Part shown: positions 27,010-41,681 of the stretch, piece by piece
Layout: each line of letters starts with the position of its first letter
Position numbering within the stretch: the first letter of the stretch is position 1
From: Xylocopa sonorina
Taxonomy: Eukaryota; Arthropoda; Insecta; Hymenoptera; Apidae
NCBI RefSeq assembly: GCF_050948175.1
Contig: NW_027490267.1
Location: forward strand, 62,001-126,000
Reading direction: 5' to 3'
DNA length: 64,000 nt
Program-made: the position numbers and the translations under genes
The notes under the pieces: generated by a model
Databases searched by the model: none
What the model was told of the DNA's origin: nothing
Seen by the model: the letters and a program-made list of their open reading frames with translations, nothing else

Positions 27010-28958
27010 GCAAGGAAATAGCGTTTGCAGATGTCTACCTATCGTAGCAGTAGAGTTCTAATGCTTCTTAAAACGCGATATCGCATCTCATTTCTATGTT
27101 TCATGGTAAGATATAATATGATTTGCGAAGTGTTATGTATTCCTCGTCTACACTTCAAATGAATGTAAATGCAACACTTCCTTGCTAGGAAATAGCGTCT
27201 GCAGATGTCCAGGTATCGTAGCAATAGAGTTCAAATGCTTCTTAAAACGAGATATTGCATCTCATATCTATGTTTCATGATAAGATATAATATTCACTGC
27301 GAAGTGTTATGCATTCCTTGTCTAGGATTCAAATGAATGTAAATGCGACACTTCCTTGCAAGGAAATAGCGTTTGCAGATGTCTACCTATCGTAGCAATA
27401 GATATCTAATGCTTCTTAAAACGCAATATCGCATCTCATTTCTATGTTTCATGGTAAGATATAATATGATTAGCGACGTGTCATGTATTCCTCGTCTACA
27501 CTTCAAATGAATGTAAGTGCGACACTTCCTAGCAAGGAAATAGCGTTTGCAGATGTCTACGTATCGTAGCAATAGATTTCTAATGCTTCTTAAAACGCGA
27601 TATCGCATCTCATTTCTATGTTTCATGGTAAGATATAATATTATTTGCGAAGTGTCATGTATTCCTCGTCTACACTTCAAATTAATGTAAATGCGACACT
27701 TCCTTGCAAGGAAATAGCGTCTGCAGATGTCTACGTATCGTAGCAGTAGATATCTAATGCTTCTTAAAACGCGATATCGCATCTCATTTCTATGTTTCAT
27801 GGTAAGATATAATATGATTTGCGAAGTGTCATGTATTCCTCGTCTACACTTCAAATGAATGAAAATGCGACACTTCCTAGCACGGAAATAGCGTTTGCAG
27901 ATGTCTACGTATCGTAGCAAAAGATTTCTAATGCCTCTTAAACCGCGATGTCGCTTCTCATTTCTATGTTTCATGGTAAGTTATAATATGATTTGCGAAG
28001 TGTCATGTATTCCTGATCTACACTTCAAATGAAAGTAAATGCGACACTTCCTAGCAAGGAAATAGCATCTGCAGATGTCTACGTATCGTAGCAATAGGGT
28101 TCTTATGATTCTTAAAACGCGATATTGCATCTCATTTCTATGTTTCATGGTAAGATATAATATGATTTGCGAAGTGTTATATATTCCTCGTCTACACTTC
28201 AAATGAATGTAAATGCGACACTTCCTTGCAAAGCAATAGCGTTTGCAGATGTCTACGTATCGAAGCAATAGAGTTCAAATGCTTCTTAAAACGCGATATC
28301 GCATCTCATTTCTATGTTTCATGGTAAGATATAATAGATTTGCGAAGAGTAACGTATTCCGAGTCTACACTTCAAATGAATGTAAATGCGACACTTCCTT
28401 GCAAAGAAATAGCGTTTGCAGATGTCTACGTATCGAAGCAATAGAGTTCAAATGCTTCTTAAAGCGCGATATCGCATCTCATTTCTATGTTTCATGGTAA
28501 GATATAATATGATTTGCGAAGTGTCATGTATTCCTCGTCTACACTTCAAATGAATGTAAATGCGACACTTCCTCGCAAGGAAATAGCGTTTGCAGATGTC
28601 TACCTATCGTAGCAGTAGAGTTCTAATGCTTCTTAAAACGCGATATCGCATCTCATTTCTATGTTTCATGGTAAGATATAATATGATTTGCGAAGTGTTA
28701 TGTATTCCTCGTCTACACTTCAAATGAATGTAAATGCAACACTTCCTTGCTAGGAAATAGCGTCTGCAGATGTCCAGGTATCGTAGCAATAGAGTTCAAA
28801 TGCTTCTTAAAACGAGATATTGCATCTCATATCTATGTTTCATGATAAGATATAATATTCACTGCGAAGTGTTATGCATTCCTTGTCTAGGATTCAAATG
28901 AATGTAAATGCGACACTTCCTTGCAAGGAAATAGCGTTTGCAGATGTCTACCTATCGT
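25822..28958 (-). repeat. Nine-monomer tandem duplication
   Basis: About 25822-27393 is repeated at 27388-28958 at an offset of 1566 bp, reduced to 1565 bp after a one-base loss in the second copy (AATAGATTTGCG near 28335 versus AATATGATTTGCG). The junctions lie at the class-defining site, where CAATAGATATC replaces CAATAGAGTTC. The shared CCTGATCTACAC, GAAAGTAAATG and GAGTAACG variants make the copies easy to recognise. Confidence 0.85.
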
Positions 28959-30782
28959 AGCAATAGAGTTCTAATGCTTCGTAAAACGCTATATCGCATC
29001 TCATTTCTATGTTTCATGGTAAGATATAATATGATTTGCGAAGTGTTATGTATTCCTCGTCTACACTTCAAATGAATGTAAATGCGACACTTCCTTGCAA
29101 AGAAATAGCGTTTGCAGATGTCTAAGTATCGTAGCAATAGATATCTAATGCTTCTTAAAACGCAATATCGCATCTCATTTCTATGTTTCATGGTAAGATA
29201 TAATATGATTAGCGACGTGTCATGTATTCCTCGTCTACACTTCAAATGAATGTAAGTGCGACACTTCCTAGCAAGGAAATAGCGTTTGCAGATGTCTACG
29301 TATCGTAGCAATAGATTTCTAATGCTTTTAAAACGCGACATCGCATCTCATTTCTATGTTTCATGGTAAGATATAATATTATTTGCGGAGTGTCATGTAT
29401 TCCTCGTCTACACTTCAAATTAATGTAAATGCGACACTTCCTTGCAAGGAAATAGCGTCTGCAGATGTCTACGTATCGTAGCAGTAGATATCTAATGCTT
29501 CTTAAAACGCGATATCGCATCTCATTTCTATGTTTCATGGTAAGATATGATATGATTTGCGAAGTGTCATGTATTCCTCGTCTACACTTCAAATGAATGA
29601 AAATGCGACACTTCCTTGCAAGGAAATAGCGTTTGCAGATGTCTACCTGTCGTAGCAATAGAGTTCTAATGCTTCTTAAAACGCGATATCGCATCTCATT
29701 TCTATGTTTCATGATAAGATATAATATTCATTGCGAAGTGTTATGCATTCCTCGTCTACGATACAAATGAATGTAAATGTGACACTTCCTTGCAAGGAAA
29801 TAGCGTTTGCAGTTGTCTACGTATCGTAGCAATAAAGTTCTTATGATTCTTAAAACGCGATATCGCATCTCATTTCTATGTTTCATGGTAAGATATAATA
29901 TGATTTGCGAAGTGTCATGTATTCCTCGTCTACACTTCAAATTAATGTAAATGCGACACTTCCTTGCAAGGAAAGAGCGTTTGCAGATGTCTACGTATCG
30001 TAAAAATAGAGTTCTTATGATTCTTAAAACGCGATATCGCATCTCATTTCTATGTTTCATGGTAAGATATAATATGATTTGCGAAGTGTCATGTATTCCT
30101 CGTCTACACTTCAAATGAATGAAAATGCGACACTTCCTAGCAAGGAAATAACGTTTGCAGATGTCTACGTATCGTAGCAATAGATTTCTAATGCCTATTA
30201 AAACGCGATATCGCTTCTCATTTCTATGTTTCATGGTAAGTTATAATATGATTTGCGAAGTGTCATGTATTCCTCGTCTACACTTCAAATGAATGTAAAT
30301 GCGACACTTCCTAGCAAGGAAATAGCGTCTGCAGATGTCTGTGTATCGTAGCAATAGGGTTCTTATGATTCTTAAAACGCGATATTGCATCTCATTTCCA
30401 TGTTTCATGGTAAGATATAATATGATTTGCGAAGTGTTATGTATTCCTCGTCTACACTTCAAATGAATGTAAATGCGACACTTCCTTGCAATGAAATAGC
30501 GATTGCAGATGTCTACCTATCGTAGCAGTAGAGTTCTAATGCTTCTTAAAACGCGATATCGCATCTCATTCTATGTTTCATGGTAAGATATAATATGATT
30601 TGCGAAGTGTTATGTATTCCTCGTCTACACTTCAAATGAATATAAATGCGACACTTCCTTGCAAGGAAATAGCGTCTGCAGATGTCTAGGTATCGTAGCG
30701 ATGGAGTTCTAATGCTTCTTAAAACGCGATATCGCAACTCATTTCTATGTTTCATGGTAAGAAATAATATGATTTGCGAAGT

Positions 30783-31993
30783 GTTATGTATTCCTCGTCT
30801 ACACTTCAAATGAACGTAAATGCGACACTTCCTTGCAAGGAAATAGCGTTTGCAGATGTCTACGTATCGAAGCAATAGTGTTCAAATTCTTCTTAAAAAG
30901 AGATACTGCATCACATATCTATGTTTCATGATAAGATATATTATTCATTGCGAAGTGTTATGCATTCTGCGTCTACGATTCAAGTGAACGTAAATGCGAC
31001 ACTTCCTTGCTAGGAAATAGCGTCTGCAGATGTCTAGGTATCGTAGCAATAGAGTTCTAATGCTTCATAAAAGCGATATCGCATCTCACTTCTATGTTTC
31101 ATGTAAGATATTATATGATTTGCGAGGTGTTATGTATTCCTCGTCTACACTTCAAAGGAATGTGAATGCGACACTTCCTCACTAGAAAATAGCGTTTGCA
31201 GATGTCTACGTATAGTAGTAATAGATTTCTAATGCTTCTTAAAACGCGATATCGCATCTCACTTCTATGTTTCATGGTAAGATATAATATGATTTGCGAA
31301 GTGTCATGTATTCCTCGTCTACACTTCAAATGAATGTAAATGCGACACTACCTTGCTAGGAAATAGCGTCTGCACATGTCTAGGTATCGTAGCAATAGAG
31401 TTGAAATGCTTCTTAAAACGAGATATTGCATCTCATATCTATGTTTCATGATAAGATATAATATTCATTGCGAAGTGTTATGCCTTCCTCGTCTACGATT
31501 CAAATGAATGTAAATGCGACACCTCCTTGCAAGGAAATAGCGTTTGCAGATGTCTACGTATCGTAGCAATGGAGTACTTATGATACTTAAAACGCGATAT
31601 CGCATCTCATTTCTATGTTTCATGGTAAGATATAATATGATTTGCGAAGTGTCATGTATTCCTCGTCCACACTTCAAATGAATGTAAATGCGACACTTCC
31701 TTGCTAGGAAATAGCGTCTGCAGATGTCCAGGTATCGTAGCAATAGAGTTCAAATGCTTCTTAAAACGAGATATTGCATCTCATATCTATGTTTCATGAT
31801 AAGATATAATATTCACTGCGAAGTGTTATGCATTCCTTGTCTAGGATTCAAATGAATGTAAATGCGACACTTCCTTGCAAGGAAATAGCGTTTACAGATG
31901 TCTACCTATCGTAGCAATAGAGTTCTAATGCTTCGTAAAACGCTATATCGCATCTCATTTCTATGTTTCATGGTAAGATATAATATGATTTGC
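30783..31993 (-). repeat. Seven-monomer block, copy B (partner at 23480)
   Basis: Same ordered variants as 23480-24690. The neighbours differ: upstream monomers here resemble 21475-21834 (GGTAAGAAATAATATG with CTAGGTATCGTAGCGATGG), downstream ones resemble 28960-29660. The block therefore sits in a new context, which suggests transfer by conversion or a rearranged tract. Confidence 0.8.
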
Positions 31994-32809
31994 GAAGTGT
32001 TATGTATTCCTCGTCTACACTTCAAATGAATGTAAATGCGACACTTCCTTGCAAAGAAATAGCGTTTGCAGATGTCTAAGTATCGTAGCAATAGATATCT
32101 AATGCTTCTTAAAACGCAATATCGCATCTCATTTCTATGTTTCATGGTAAGATATAATATGATTAGCGACGTGTCATGTATTCCTCGTCTACACTTCAAA
32201 TGAATGTAAGTGCGACACTTCCTAGCAAGGAAATAGCGTTTGCAGATGTCTACGTATCGTAGCAATAGATTTCTAATGCTTCTTAAAACGCGACATCGCA
32301 TCTCATTTCTATGTTTCATGGTAAGATATAATATGATTTGCGAAGTGTCATGTATTCCTCGTCTACACTTCAAATTAATGTAAATGCGACACTTCCTTGC
32401 AAGGAAATAGCGTCTGCAGATGTCTACGTATCGTAGCAGTAGATATCTAATGCTTCTTAAAACGCGATATCGCATCTCATTTCTATGTTTCATGGTAAGA
32501 TATAATATGATTCGCGAAGTGTCATGTATTCCTCGTCTACACTTCAAATGAATGAAAATGCGACACTTCCTTGCAAGGAAATAGCGTTTGCAGATGTCTA
32601 CCTGTCGTAGCAATAGAGTTCTAATGCTTCTTAAAACGCGATATCGCATCTCATTTCTATGTTTCATGATAAGATATAATATTCATTGCGAAGTGTTATG
32701 CATTCCTCGTCTACGATACAAATGAATGTAAATGTGACACTTCCTTGCAAGGAAATAGCGTTTGCAGTTGTCTACGTATCGTAGCAATAAGGTTCTTATG
32801 ATTCTTAAA

Positions 32810-34070
32810 ACGCGATTTCGCATCTCATTTCTATGTTTCATGGTAAGATATAATATGATTTGCGAAGTGTCATGTATTCCTCGTCTACACTTCAAATTAA
32901 TGTAAATGCGACACTTCCTTGCAAGGAAATAGCGTCTGCAGAAGGCTACGTATCGTAGCAATAGATTTCTAATGCTTCTTAAAACGCGATATCGCATCTC
33001 ATTTCTATGTTTCATGGGAAGATATAATATGATTTGCGAAGTGTTATGTATTCCTCGTCTACACTTCAAATGAATGTTAATGCGACACTTCCTTGCAAAG
33101 AAATAGCGTTTGCAGATGTCTACGTATCGAAGCAACACAGTTCAAATGCTTCTTAAAACGCGATACCGCATCTCATTTCTATGTTTCATGGTAAGATATA
33201 ATATGATTTGCGAAGTGTCATGTATTCCTCGTCTACACTTCAAATGAATGTAAATGCGACACTTCCTAGCAAGTAAATAGCGTTTGCAGATGTCTACGTA
33301 TCGTAGCAGTAGGGTTCTTATGATTCTTAAAACGCGACATTGCATCTCATTTCTATGTTTCATGGTAAGATATAATATGATTTGCGAGGTGTTATGTATT
33401 CCTCGTCTACACTTCAAAGGAATGTGAATGCGACACTTCCTCACTAGAAAATAGCGTTTGCAGATGTCTACGTATAGTAGCAATAGATTCCTAATGTTTC
33501 TTAAAACGCGATATCGCTTCTCACTTCTATGTTTCATGGTAAGATATAATATGATTTGCGAGGTGTCATGTATTCCTCGTCTACACTTCAAATGAATGTA
33601 AATGCGACACTACCTTGCTAGGAAATAGCGTCTGCACATGTCTAGGTATCATAGCAATAGAGTTGAAATGCTTCTTAAAACGAGATATTGCATCTCATAT
33701 CTATGTTTCATGATAAGATATAATATTCATTGCGAAGTGTTATGCATTCCTCGTCTACGATTCAAATGAATGTAATTGCGACACCTCCTTGCAAGGAAAT
33801 AGCGTTTGCAGATGTCTACGTATCGTAGCAATGGAGTTCTTATGATACTTAAAACGCGATATCGCATCTCATTTCTATGTTTCATGGTAAGATATAATAT
33901 GATTTGCGAAGTGTCATGTATTCCTCGTCTACACTACAAATGAATGTAAATGCGACACTTCCTTGCTAGGAAATAGCGTCTGCAGATGTCCAGGTATCGT
34001 AGCAATAGAGTTCAAATGCTTCTTAAAACGAGATATTGCATCTCATATCTATGTTTCATGATAAGATATA
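32810..34070 (-). repeat. Block shared with 41682-42942
   Basis: Offset 8872 bp (51 monomers minus two). Shared private variants are GCGATTTCGCATC, GCAGAAGGCTACG, TTTCATGGGAAG, CAAAGGAATGTGAATG with CTCACTAGAAAATAG, ACACTACCTTGC and GTAATTGCGACACC. This block contains the start of the 17-monomer tandem region. Confidence 0.8.
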
Positions 34071-37000
34071 ATATTCACTGCGAAGTGTTATGCATTCCTC
34101 GTCTAGGATTCAAATGAATGTAAATGCGACACTTCCTTGCAAGGAAATAGCGTTTGCAGATGTCTACCTATCGTAGCAATAGAGTTCTAATGCTTCGTAA
34201 AACGCTATATCGCATCTCATTTCTATGTTTCATGGTAAGATATAATATGATTTGCGAAGTGTTATGTATTCCTCGTCTACACTTCAAATGAATTGTAAAT
34301 GCGACTCTTCCTTGCAAAGAAATAGCGTTTGCAGATGTCTACGTATCGTAACAATAGATTTCTAATGCTTCTTAAAACGCGATATCGCATCTCATATCTG
34401 TGTTTCATGATAAGATATAATATTCATTACGAAGTGTTATGCATTCCTCGTCTACGATTCAATGAATGTAAATGCGACACTTCCTTGCAAGGAAATAGCG
34501 TTTGCAGATGTCTACGTATCGTAGCAATAGAGTTCTTATGATTCTTAAAACGCGATATCGCATCTCATTTCTATGTTTCATGGTAAGATATAATATGGTT
34601 TGCGAAGTGTTATGTATTCCTCGCCTACACTTCAAATGAATGTAAATGCGACACTTCCTTGCAAAGAAATAGCGTTTGCAGATGTCTAAGTATCGTAGCA
34701 ATAGATATCTAATGCTTCTTAAAACGCAATATCGCATCTCATTTCTATGTTTCATGGTAAGATATAATATGATTAGCGACGTGTCATGTATTCCTCGTCT
34801 ACACTTCAAATGAATGTAAGTGCGACACTTCCTAGCAAGGAAATAGCGTTTGCAGATGTCTACGTATCGTAGCAATAGATTTCTAATGCTTCTTAAAACG
34901 CGATATCGCATCTCATTTCTATGTTTCATGGTAAGATATAATATTATTTGCGAAGTGTCATGTATTCCTCGTCTACACTTCAAATTAATGTAAATGCGAC
35001 ACTTCCTTGCAAGGAAATAGCGTCTGCAGATGTCTACGTATCGTAGCAGTAGATATCTAATGCTTCTTAAAACGCGATATCGCATCTCATTTCTATGTTT
35101 CATGGTAAGATATAATATGATTTGCGAAGTGTCATGTATTCCTCGTCTACACTTCAAATGAATGAAAATGCGACACTTCCTAGCACGGAAATAGCGTTTG
35201 CAGATGTCTACGTATCGTAGCAAAAGATTTCTAATGCCTCTTAAACCGCGATGTCGCTTCTCATTTCTATGTTTCATGGTAAGTTATAATATGATTTGCG
35301 AAGTGTCATGTATTCCTGATCTACACTTCAAATGAAAGTAAATGCGACACTTCCTAGCAAGGAAATAGCATCTGCAGATGTCTACGTATCGTAGCAATAG
35401 GGTTCTTATGATTCTTAAAACGCGATATTGCATCTCATTTCTATGTTTCATGGTAAGATATAATATGATTTGCGAAGTGTTATATATTCCTCGTCTACAC
35501 TTCAAATGAATGTAAATGCGACACTTCCTTGCAAAGCAATAGCGTTTGCAGATGTCTACGTATCGAAGCAATAGAGTTCAAATGCTTCTTAAAACGCGAT
35601 ATCGCATCTCATTTCTATGTTTCATGGTAAGATATAATATGATTTGCGAAGAGTAACGTATTCCGAGTCTACACTTCAAATGAATGTAAATGCGACACTT
35701 CCTTGCAAAGAAATAGCGTTTGCAGATGTCTACGTATCGAAGCAATAGAGTTCAAATGCTTCTTAAAGCGCGATATCGCATCTCATTTCTATGTTTCATG
35801 GTAAGATATAATATGATTTGCGAAGTGTCATGTATTCCTCGTCTACACTTCAAATGAATGTAAATGCGACACTTCCTAGCAAGGAAATAGCATCTGCAGA
35901 TGTCTACGTATCGTAGCAATAGGGTTCTTATGATTCTTAAAACGCGATATTGCATCTCATTTCTATGTTTCATGGTAAGATATAATATGATTTGCGAAGT
36001 GTTATGTATTCCTCGTCTACACTTCAAATGAATGTAAATGCGACACTTCCTAGCAAGTAAATAGCGTTTGCAGATGTCTACGTATCGTAGCAATAGATTT
36101 CTAATGCTCCTTAAAACGCGATATCGCACCTCATTTCTATGTTTCATGGTAAGATATAATATGATTTGCGAAGTGTCATGTATTCCTCGTCTACACTTCA
36201 AATGAATGTAAATGCGACACTTCCTAGCAAGTAAATAGCGTTTGCAGATGTCTACGTATCGTAGCAGTAGGGTTCTTATGATTCTTAAAACGCGACATTG
36301 CATCTCATTTCTATGTTTCATGGTAAGATATAATATGATTTGCGAGGTGTTATGTATTCCTCGTCTACACTTCAAAGGAATGTGAATGCGACACTTCCTC
36401 ACTAGAAAATAGCGTTTGCAGATGTCTACGTATAGTAGCAATAGATTCCTAATGCTTCTTAAAACGCGATATCGCTTCTCACTTCTATGTTTCATGGTAA
36501 GATATAATATGATTTGCGAAGTGTCATGTATTCCTCGTCTACACTTCAAATGAATGTAAATGCGACACTATCTTGCTAGGAAATAGCGTCTGCACATGTC
36601 TAGGTATCATAGCAATAGAGTTGAAATGCTTCTTAAAACGAGATATTGCATCTCATATCTATGTTTCATGATAAGATATAATATTCATTGCGAAGTGTTA
36701 TGCATTCCTCGTCTACGATTCAAATGAATGTAATTGCGACACCTCCTTGCAAGGAAATAGCGTTTGCAGATGTCTACGTATCGTAGCAATGGAGTTCTTA
36801 TGATACTTAAAACGCGATATCGCATCTCATTTCTATGTTTCATGGTAAGATATAATATGATTTGCGAAGTGTCATGTATTCCTCGTCTACACTACAAATG
36901 AATGTAAATGCGACACTTCCTTGCTAGGAAATAGCGTCTGCAGATGTCCAGGTATCGTAGCAATAGAGTTCAAATGCTTCTTAAAACGAGATATTGCATC

Positions 37001-39570
37001 TCATATCTATGTTTCATGATAAGATATAATATTCACTGCGAAGTGTTATGCATTCCTCGTCTAGGATTCAAATGAATGTAAATGCGACACTTCCTTGCAA
37101 GGAAATAGCGTTTGCAGATGTCTACCTATCGTAGCAATAGAGTTCTAATGCTTCGTAAAACGCTATATCGCATCTCATTTCTATGTTTCATGGTAAGATA
37201 TAATATGATTTGCGAAGTGTTATGTATTCCTCGTCTACACTTCAAATGAATTGTAAATGCGACTCTTCCTTGCAAAGAAATAGCGTTTGCAGATGTCTAC
37301 GTATCGTAACAATAGATTTCTAATGCTTCTTAAAACGCGATATCGCATCTCATATCTGTGTTTCATGATAAGATATAATATTCATTACGAAGTGTTATGC
37401 ATTCCTCGTCTACGATTCAATGAATGTAAATGCGACACTTCCTTGCAAGGAAATAGCGTTTGCAGATGTCTACGTATCGTAGCAATAGAGTTCTTATGAT
37501 TCTTAAAACGCGATATCGCATCTCATTTCTATGTTTCATGGTAAGATATAATATGGTTTGCGAAGTGTTATGTATTCCTCGCCTACACTTCAAATGAATG
37601 TAAATGCGACACTTCCTTGCAAAGAAATAGCGTTTGCAGATGTCTAAGTATCGTAGCAATAGACATCTAATGCTTCTTAAAACGCAATATCGCATCTCAT
37701 TTCTATGTTTCATGGTAAGATATAATATGATTAGCGACGTGTCATGTATTCCTCGTCTACACTTCAAATGAATGTAAGTGCGACACTTCCTAGCAAGGAA
37801 ATAGCGTTTGCAGATGTCTACGTATCGTAGCAATAGATTTCTAATGCTTCTTAAAACGCGATATCGCATCTCATTTCTATGTTTCATGGTAAGATATAAT
37901 ATTATTTGCGAAGTGTCATGTATTCCTCGTCTACACTTCAAATTAATGTAAATGCGACACTTCCTTGCAAGGAAATAGCGTCTGCAGATGTCTACGTATC
38001 GTAGCAGTAGATATCTAATGCTTCTTAAAACGCGATATCGCATCTCATTTCTATGTTTCATGGTAAGATATAATATGATTTGCGAAGTGTCATGTATTCC
38101 TCGTCTACACTTCAAATGAATGAAAATGCGACACTTCCTAGCACGGAAATAGCGTTTGCAGATGTCTACGTATCGTAGCAAAAGATTTCTAATGCCTCTT
38201 AAACCGCGATGTCGCTTCTCATTTCTATGTTTCATGGTAAGTTATAATATGATTTGCGAAGTGTCATGTATTCCTGATCTACACTTCAAATGAAAGTAAA
38301 TGCGACACTTCCTAGCAAGGAAATAGCATCTGCAGATGTCTACGTATCGTAGCAATAGGGTTCTTATGATTCTTAAAACGCGATATTGCATCTCATTTCT
38401 ATGTTTCATGGTAAGATATAATATGATTTGCGAAGTGTTATATATTCCTCGTCTACACTTCAAATGAATGTAAATGCGACACTTCCTTGCAAAGCAATAG
38501 CGTTTGCAGATGTCTACGTATCGAAGCAATAGAGTTCAAATGCTTCTTAAAACGCGATATCGCATCTCATTTCTATGTTTCATGGTAAGATATAATATGA
38601 TTTGCGAAGAGTAACGTATTCCGAGTCTACACTTCAAATGAATGTAAATGCGACACTTCCTTGCAAAGAAATAGCGTTTGCAGATGTCTACGTATCGAAG
38701 CAATAGAGTTCAAATGCTTCTTAAAGCGCGATATCGCATCTCATTTCTATGTTTCATGGTAAGATATAATATGATTTGCGAAGTGTCATGTATTCCTCGT
38801 CTACACTTCAAATGAATGTAAATGCGACACTTCCTAGCAAGGAAATAGCATCTGCAGATGTCTACGTATCGTAGCAATAGGGTTCTTATGATTCTTAAAA
38901 CGCGATATTGCATCTCATTTCTATGTTTCATGGTAAGATATAATATGATTTGCGAAGTGTTATGTATTCCTCGTCTACACTTCAAATGAATGTAAATGCG
39001 ACACTTCCTAGCAAGTAAATAGCGTTTGCAGATGTCTACGTGTCGTAGCAATAGATTTCTAATGCTCCTTAAAACGCGATATCGCACCTCATTTCTATGT
39101 TTCATGGTAAGATATAATATGATTTGCGAAGTGTCATGTATTCCTCGTCTACACTTCAAATGAATGTAAATGCGACACTTCCTAGCAAGTAAATAGCGTT
39201 TGCAGATGTCTACGTATCGTAGCAGTAGGGTTCTTATGATTCTTAAAACGCGACATTGCATCTCATTTCTATGTTTCATGGTAAGATATAATATGATTTG
39301 CGAGGTGTTATGTATTCCTCGTCTACACTTCAAAGGAATGTGAATGCGACACTTCCTCACTAGAAAATAGCGTTTGCAGATGTCTACGTATAGTAGCAAT
39401 AGATTCCTAATGCTTCTTAAAACGCGATATCGCTTCTCACTTCTATGTTTCATGGTAAGATATAATATGATTTGCGAAGTGTCATGTATTCCTCGTCTAC
39501 ACTTCAAATGAATGTAAATGCGACACTATCTTGCTAGGAAATAGCGTCTGCACATGTCTAGGTATCGTAG
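33150..39570 (-). repeat. 17-monomer higher-order repeat, 2958 bp, about 2.2 copies
   Basis: Sequence from about 33150 to 36610 matches the sequence 2958 bp downstream, with units at about 33150-36107, 36108-39065 and a partial third to about 39575. The unit is exactly 17 monomers. It contains one ACGTATAGTAG monomer per copy (33472, 36430, 39388) and carries the same rare indels in each copy (CAAATGAATTGTAAATG near 34290 and 37248; ACGATTCAATGAATG near 34455 and 37413). Few substitutions separate the units, for example CAATAGATATC near 34702 versus CAATAGACATC near 37660. Near-identity over this length indicates very recent amplification. The next ACGTATAGTAG monomer, at 42344, again lies 2956 bp away although the sequence between has been replaced. 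Confidence 0.9.
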
Positions 39571-40125
39571 CAATAGAGTTCTAATGCTTCTTAAAACGCG
39601 ATATCGCATCTCATTTCTATGTTTCATGATAAGATATAATATTCATTGCGAAGTGTTATGCATTCCTCGTCTACGATACAAATGAATGTAAATGTGACAC
39701 TTCCTTGCAAGGAAATAGCGTTTGCAGTTGTCTACGTATCGTAGCAATAAAGTTCTTATGATTCTTAAAACGCGATATCGCATCTCATTTCTATGTTTCA
39801 TGGTAAGATATAATATGATTTGCGAAGTGTTATGTATTCCCCGTCTACACTTCAAATGAATGTAAATGCGACACTTCCTTGCAAAGAAATAGCGATTGCA
39901 GATGTCTACGTTTCGTAGCAATAGATATCTAATGCTTCTTAAAACGCGATATCGCATCTCATTTCTATGTTTCATGGTAAGATATAATATGATTAGCGAC
40001 GTGTCATGTATTCCTAGTCTACACTTCAAATGAATGTAAATGCGACACTTCCTAGCAAGGAAATAGCGTTTGCAGATGTCTACGTATCGTAGCAATAGAT
40101 TTCTAATGCTTCTAAAACGCGATAT
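39520..40125 (-). repeat. Short block, copy A (partner at 41085)
   Basis: Matches about 41085-41690 at an offset of 1565 bp. Both show ACGATACAAATGAATG, AATGTGACACTTCC, GCAGTTGTCTACG, CCCCGTCTACAC, CTACGTTTCGTAGC and the shortened ATGCTTCTAAAACGCG. The GATACAAATG and GCAGTTGTC variants also mark monomers near 29760, 32715, 45413, 46284 and 52023. Confidence 0.75.
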
Positions 40126-41681
40126 CGCATCTCATTTCTATGTTTCATGGTAAGTTATAATATGATTTGCGAAGTGTCATGTATTCCTCGTCTACACTTC
40201 AAATGAATGTAAATGCGACACTTCCTAGCAAGGAAATAGCGTCTGCAGATGTCTACGTATCGTAGCAATAGGGTTCTTATGATTCTTAAAACGCGATATT
40301 GCATCTCATTTCCATGTTTCATGGTAAGATATAATATGATTTGCGAAGTGTTATGTATTCCTCGTCTACACTTCAAATGAATGTAAATGCGGCACTTCCT
40401 TGCAATGAAATAGCGTCTGCAGATGTCTACGTATCATAGCAATAGATTTCTAATGCTTATTAAAACGCGATATCGCATCTCATTTCTATGTTTCATGGGA
40501 AGATATAATATGATTTGCGAAGTGTTATGTATTCCTCGTCTACACTTCAAATGAATGTAAATGCGACACTTCCTTGCAAAGAAATAGCGTTTGCAGATGT
40601 CTACGTATCGAAGCAACAGTGTTCAAATGCTTCTTAAAACGCGATATCGCATCTCATTTCTATGTTTCATGGTAAGATATAATATGATTTGCGAAGTGTC
40701 ATGTATTCCTCGTCTACACTTCAAATGAATGTAAATGCGACACTACCTTGCTAGGAAATAGCGTCTGCACATGTCTAGGTATCATAGCAATAGAGTTGAA
40801 ATGCTTCTTAAAACGAGATATTGCATCTCATATCTATGTTTCATGATAAGATATAATATTCATTGCGAAGTGTTATGCATTCCTCGTCTACGATTCAAAT
40901 GAATGTAATTGCGACACCTCCTTGCAAGGAAATAGCGTTTGCAGATGTCTACGTATCGTAGCAGTAGATATCTAATGCTTCTTAAAACGCGATATCGCAT
41001 CTCATTTCTATGTTTCATGGTAAGATATAATATGATTTGCGAAGTGTCATGTATTCCTCGTCTACACTTCAAATGAATGAAAATGCGACACTTCCTTGCA
41101 AGGAAATAGCGTTTGCAGATGTCTACCTGTCGTAGCAATAGAGTTCTAATGCTTCTTAAAACGCGATATCGCATCTCATTTCTATGTTTCATGATAAGAT
41201 ATAGTATTCATTGCGAAGTGTTATGCATTCCTCGTCTACGATACAAATGAATGTAAATGTGACACTTCCTTGCAAGGAAATAGCGTTTGCAGTTGTCTAC
41301 GTATCGTAGCAATAAAGTTCTTATGATTCTTAAAACGCGATATCGCATCTCATTTCTATGTTTCATGGTAAGATATAATATGATTTGCGAAGTGTTATGT
41401 ATTCCCCGTCTACACTTCAAATGAATGTAAATGCGACACTTCCTTGCAAAGAAATAGCGATTGCAGATGTCTACGTTTCGTAGCAATAGATATCTAATGC
41501 TTCTTAAAACGCAATATCGCATCTCATTTCTATGTTTCATGGTAAGATATAATATGATTAGCGACGTGTCATGTATTCCTCGTCTACACTTCAAATGAAT
41601 GTAAATGCGACACTTCCTAGCAAGGAAATAGCGTTTGCAGATGTCTACGTATCGTAGCAATAGATTTCTAATGCTTCTAAA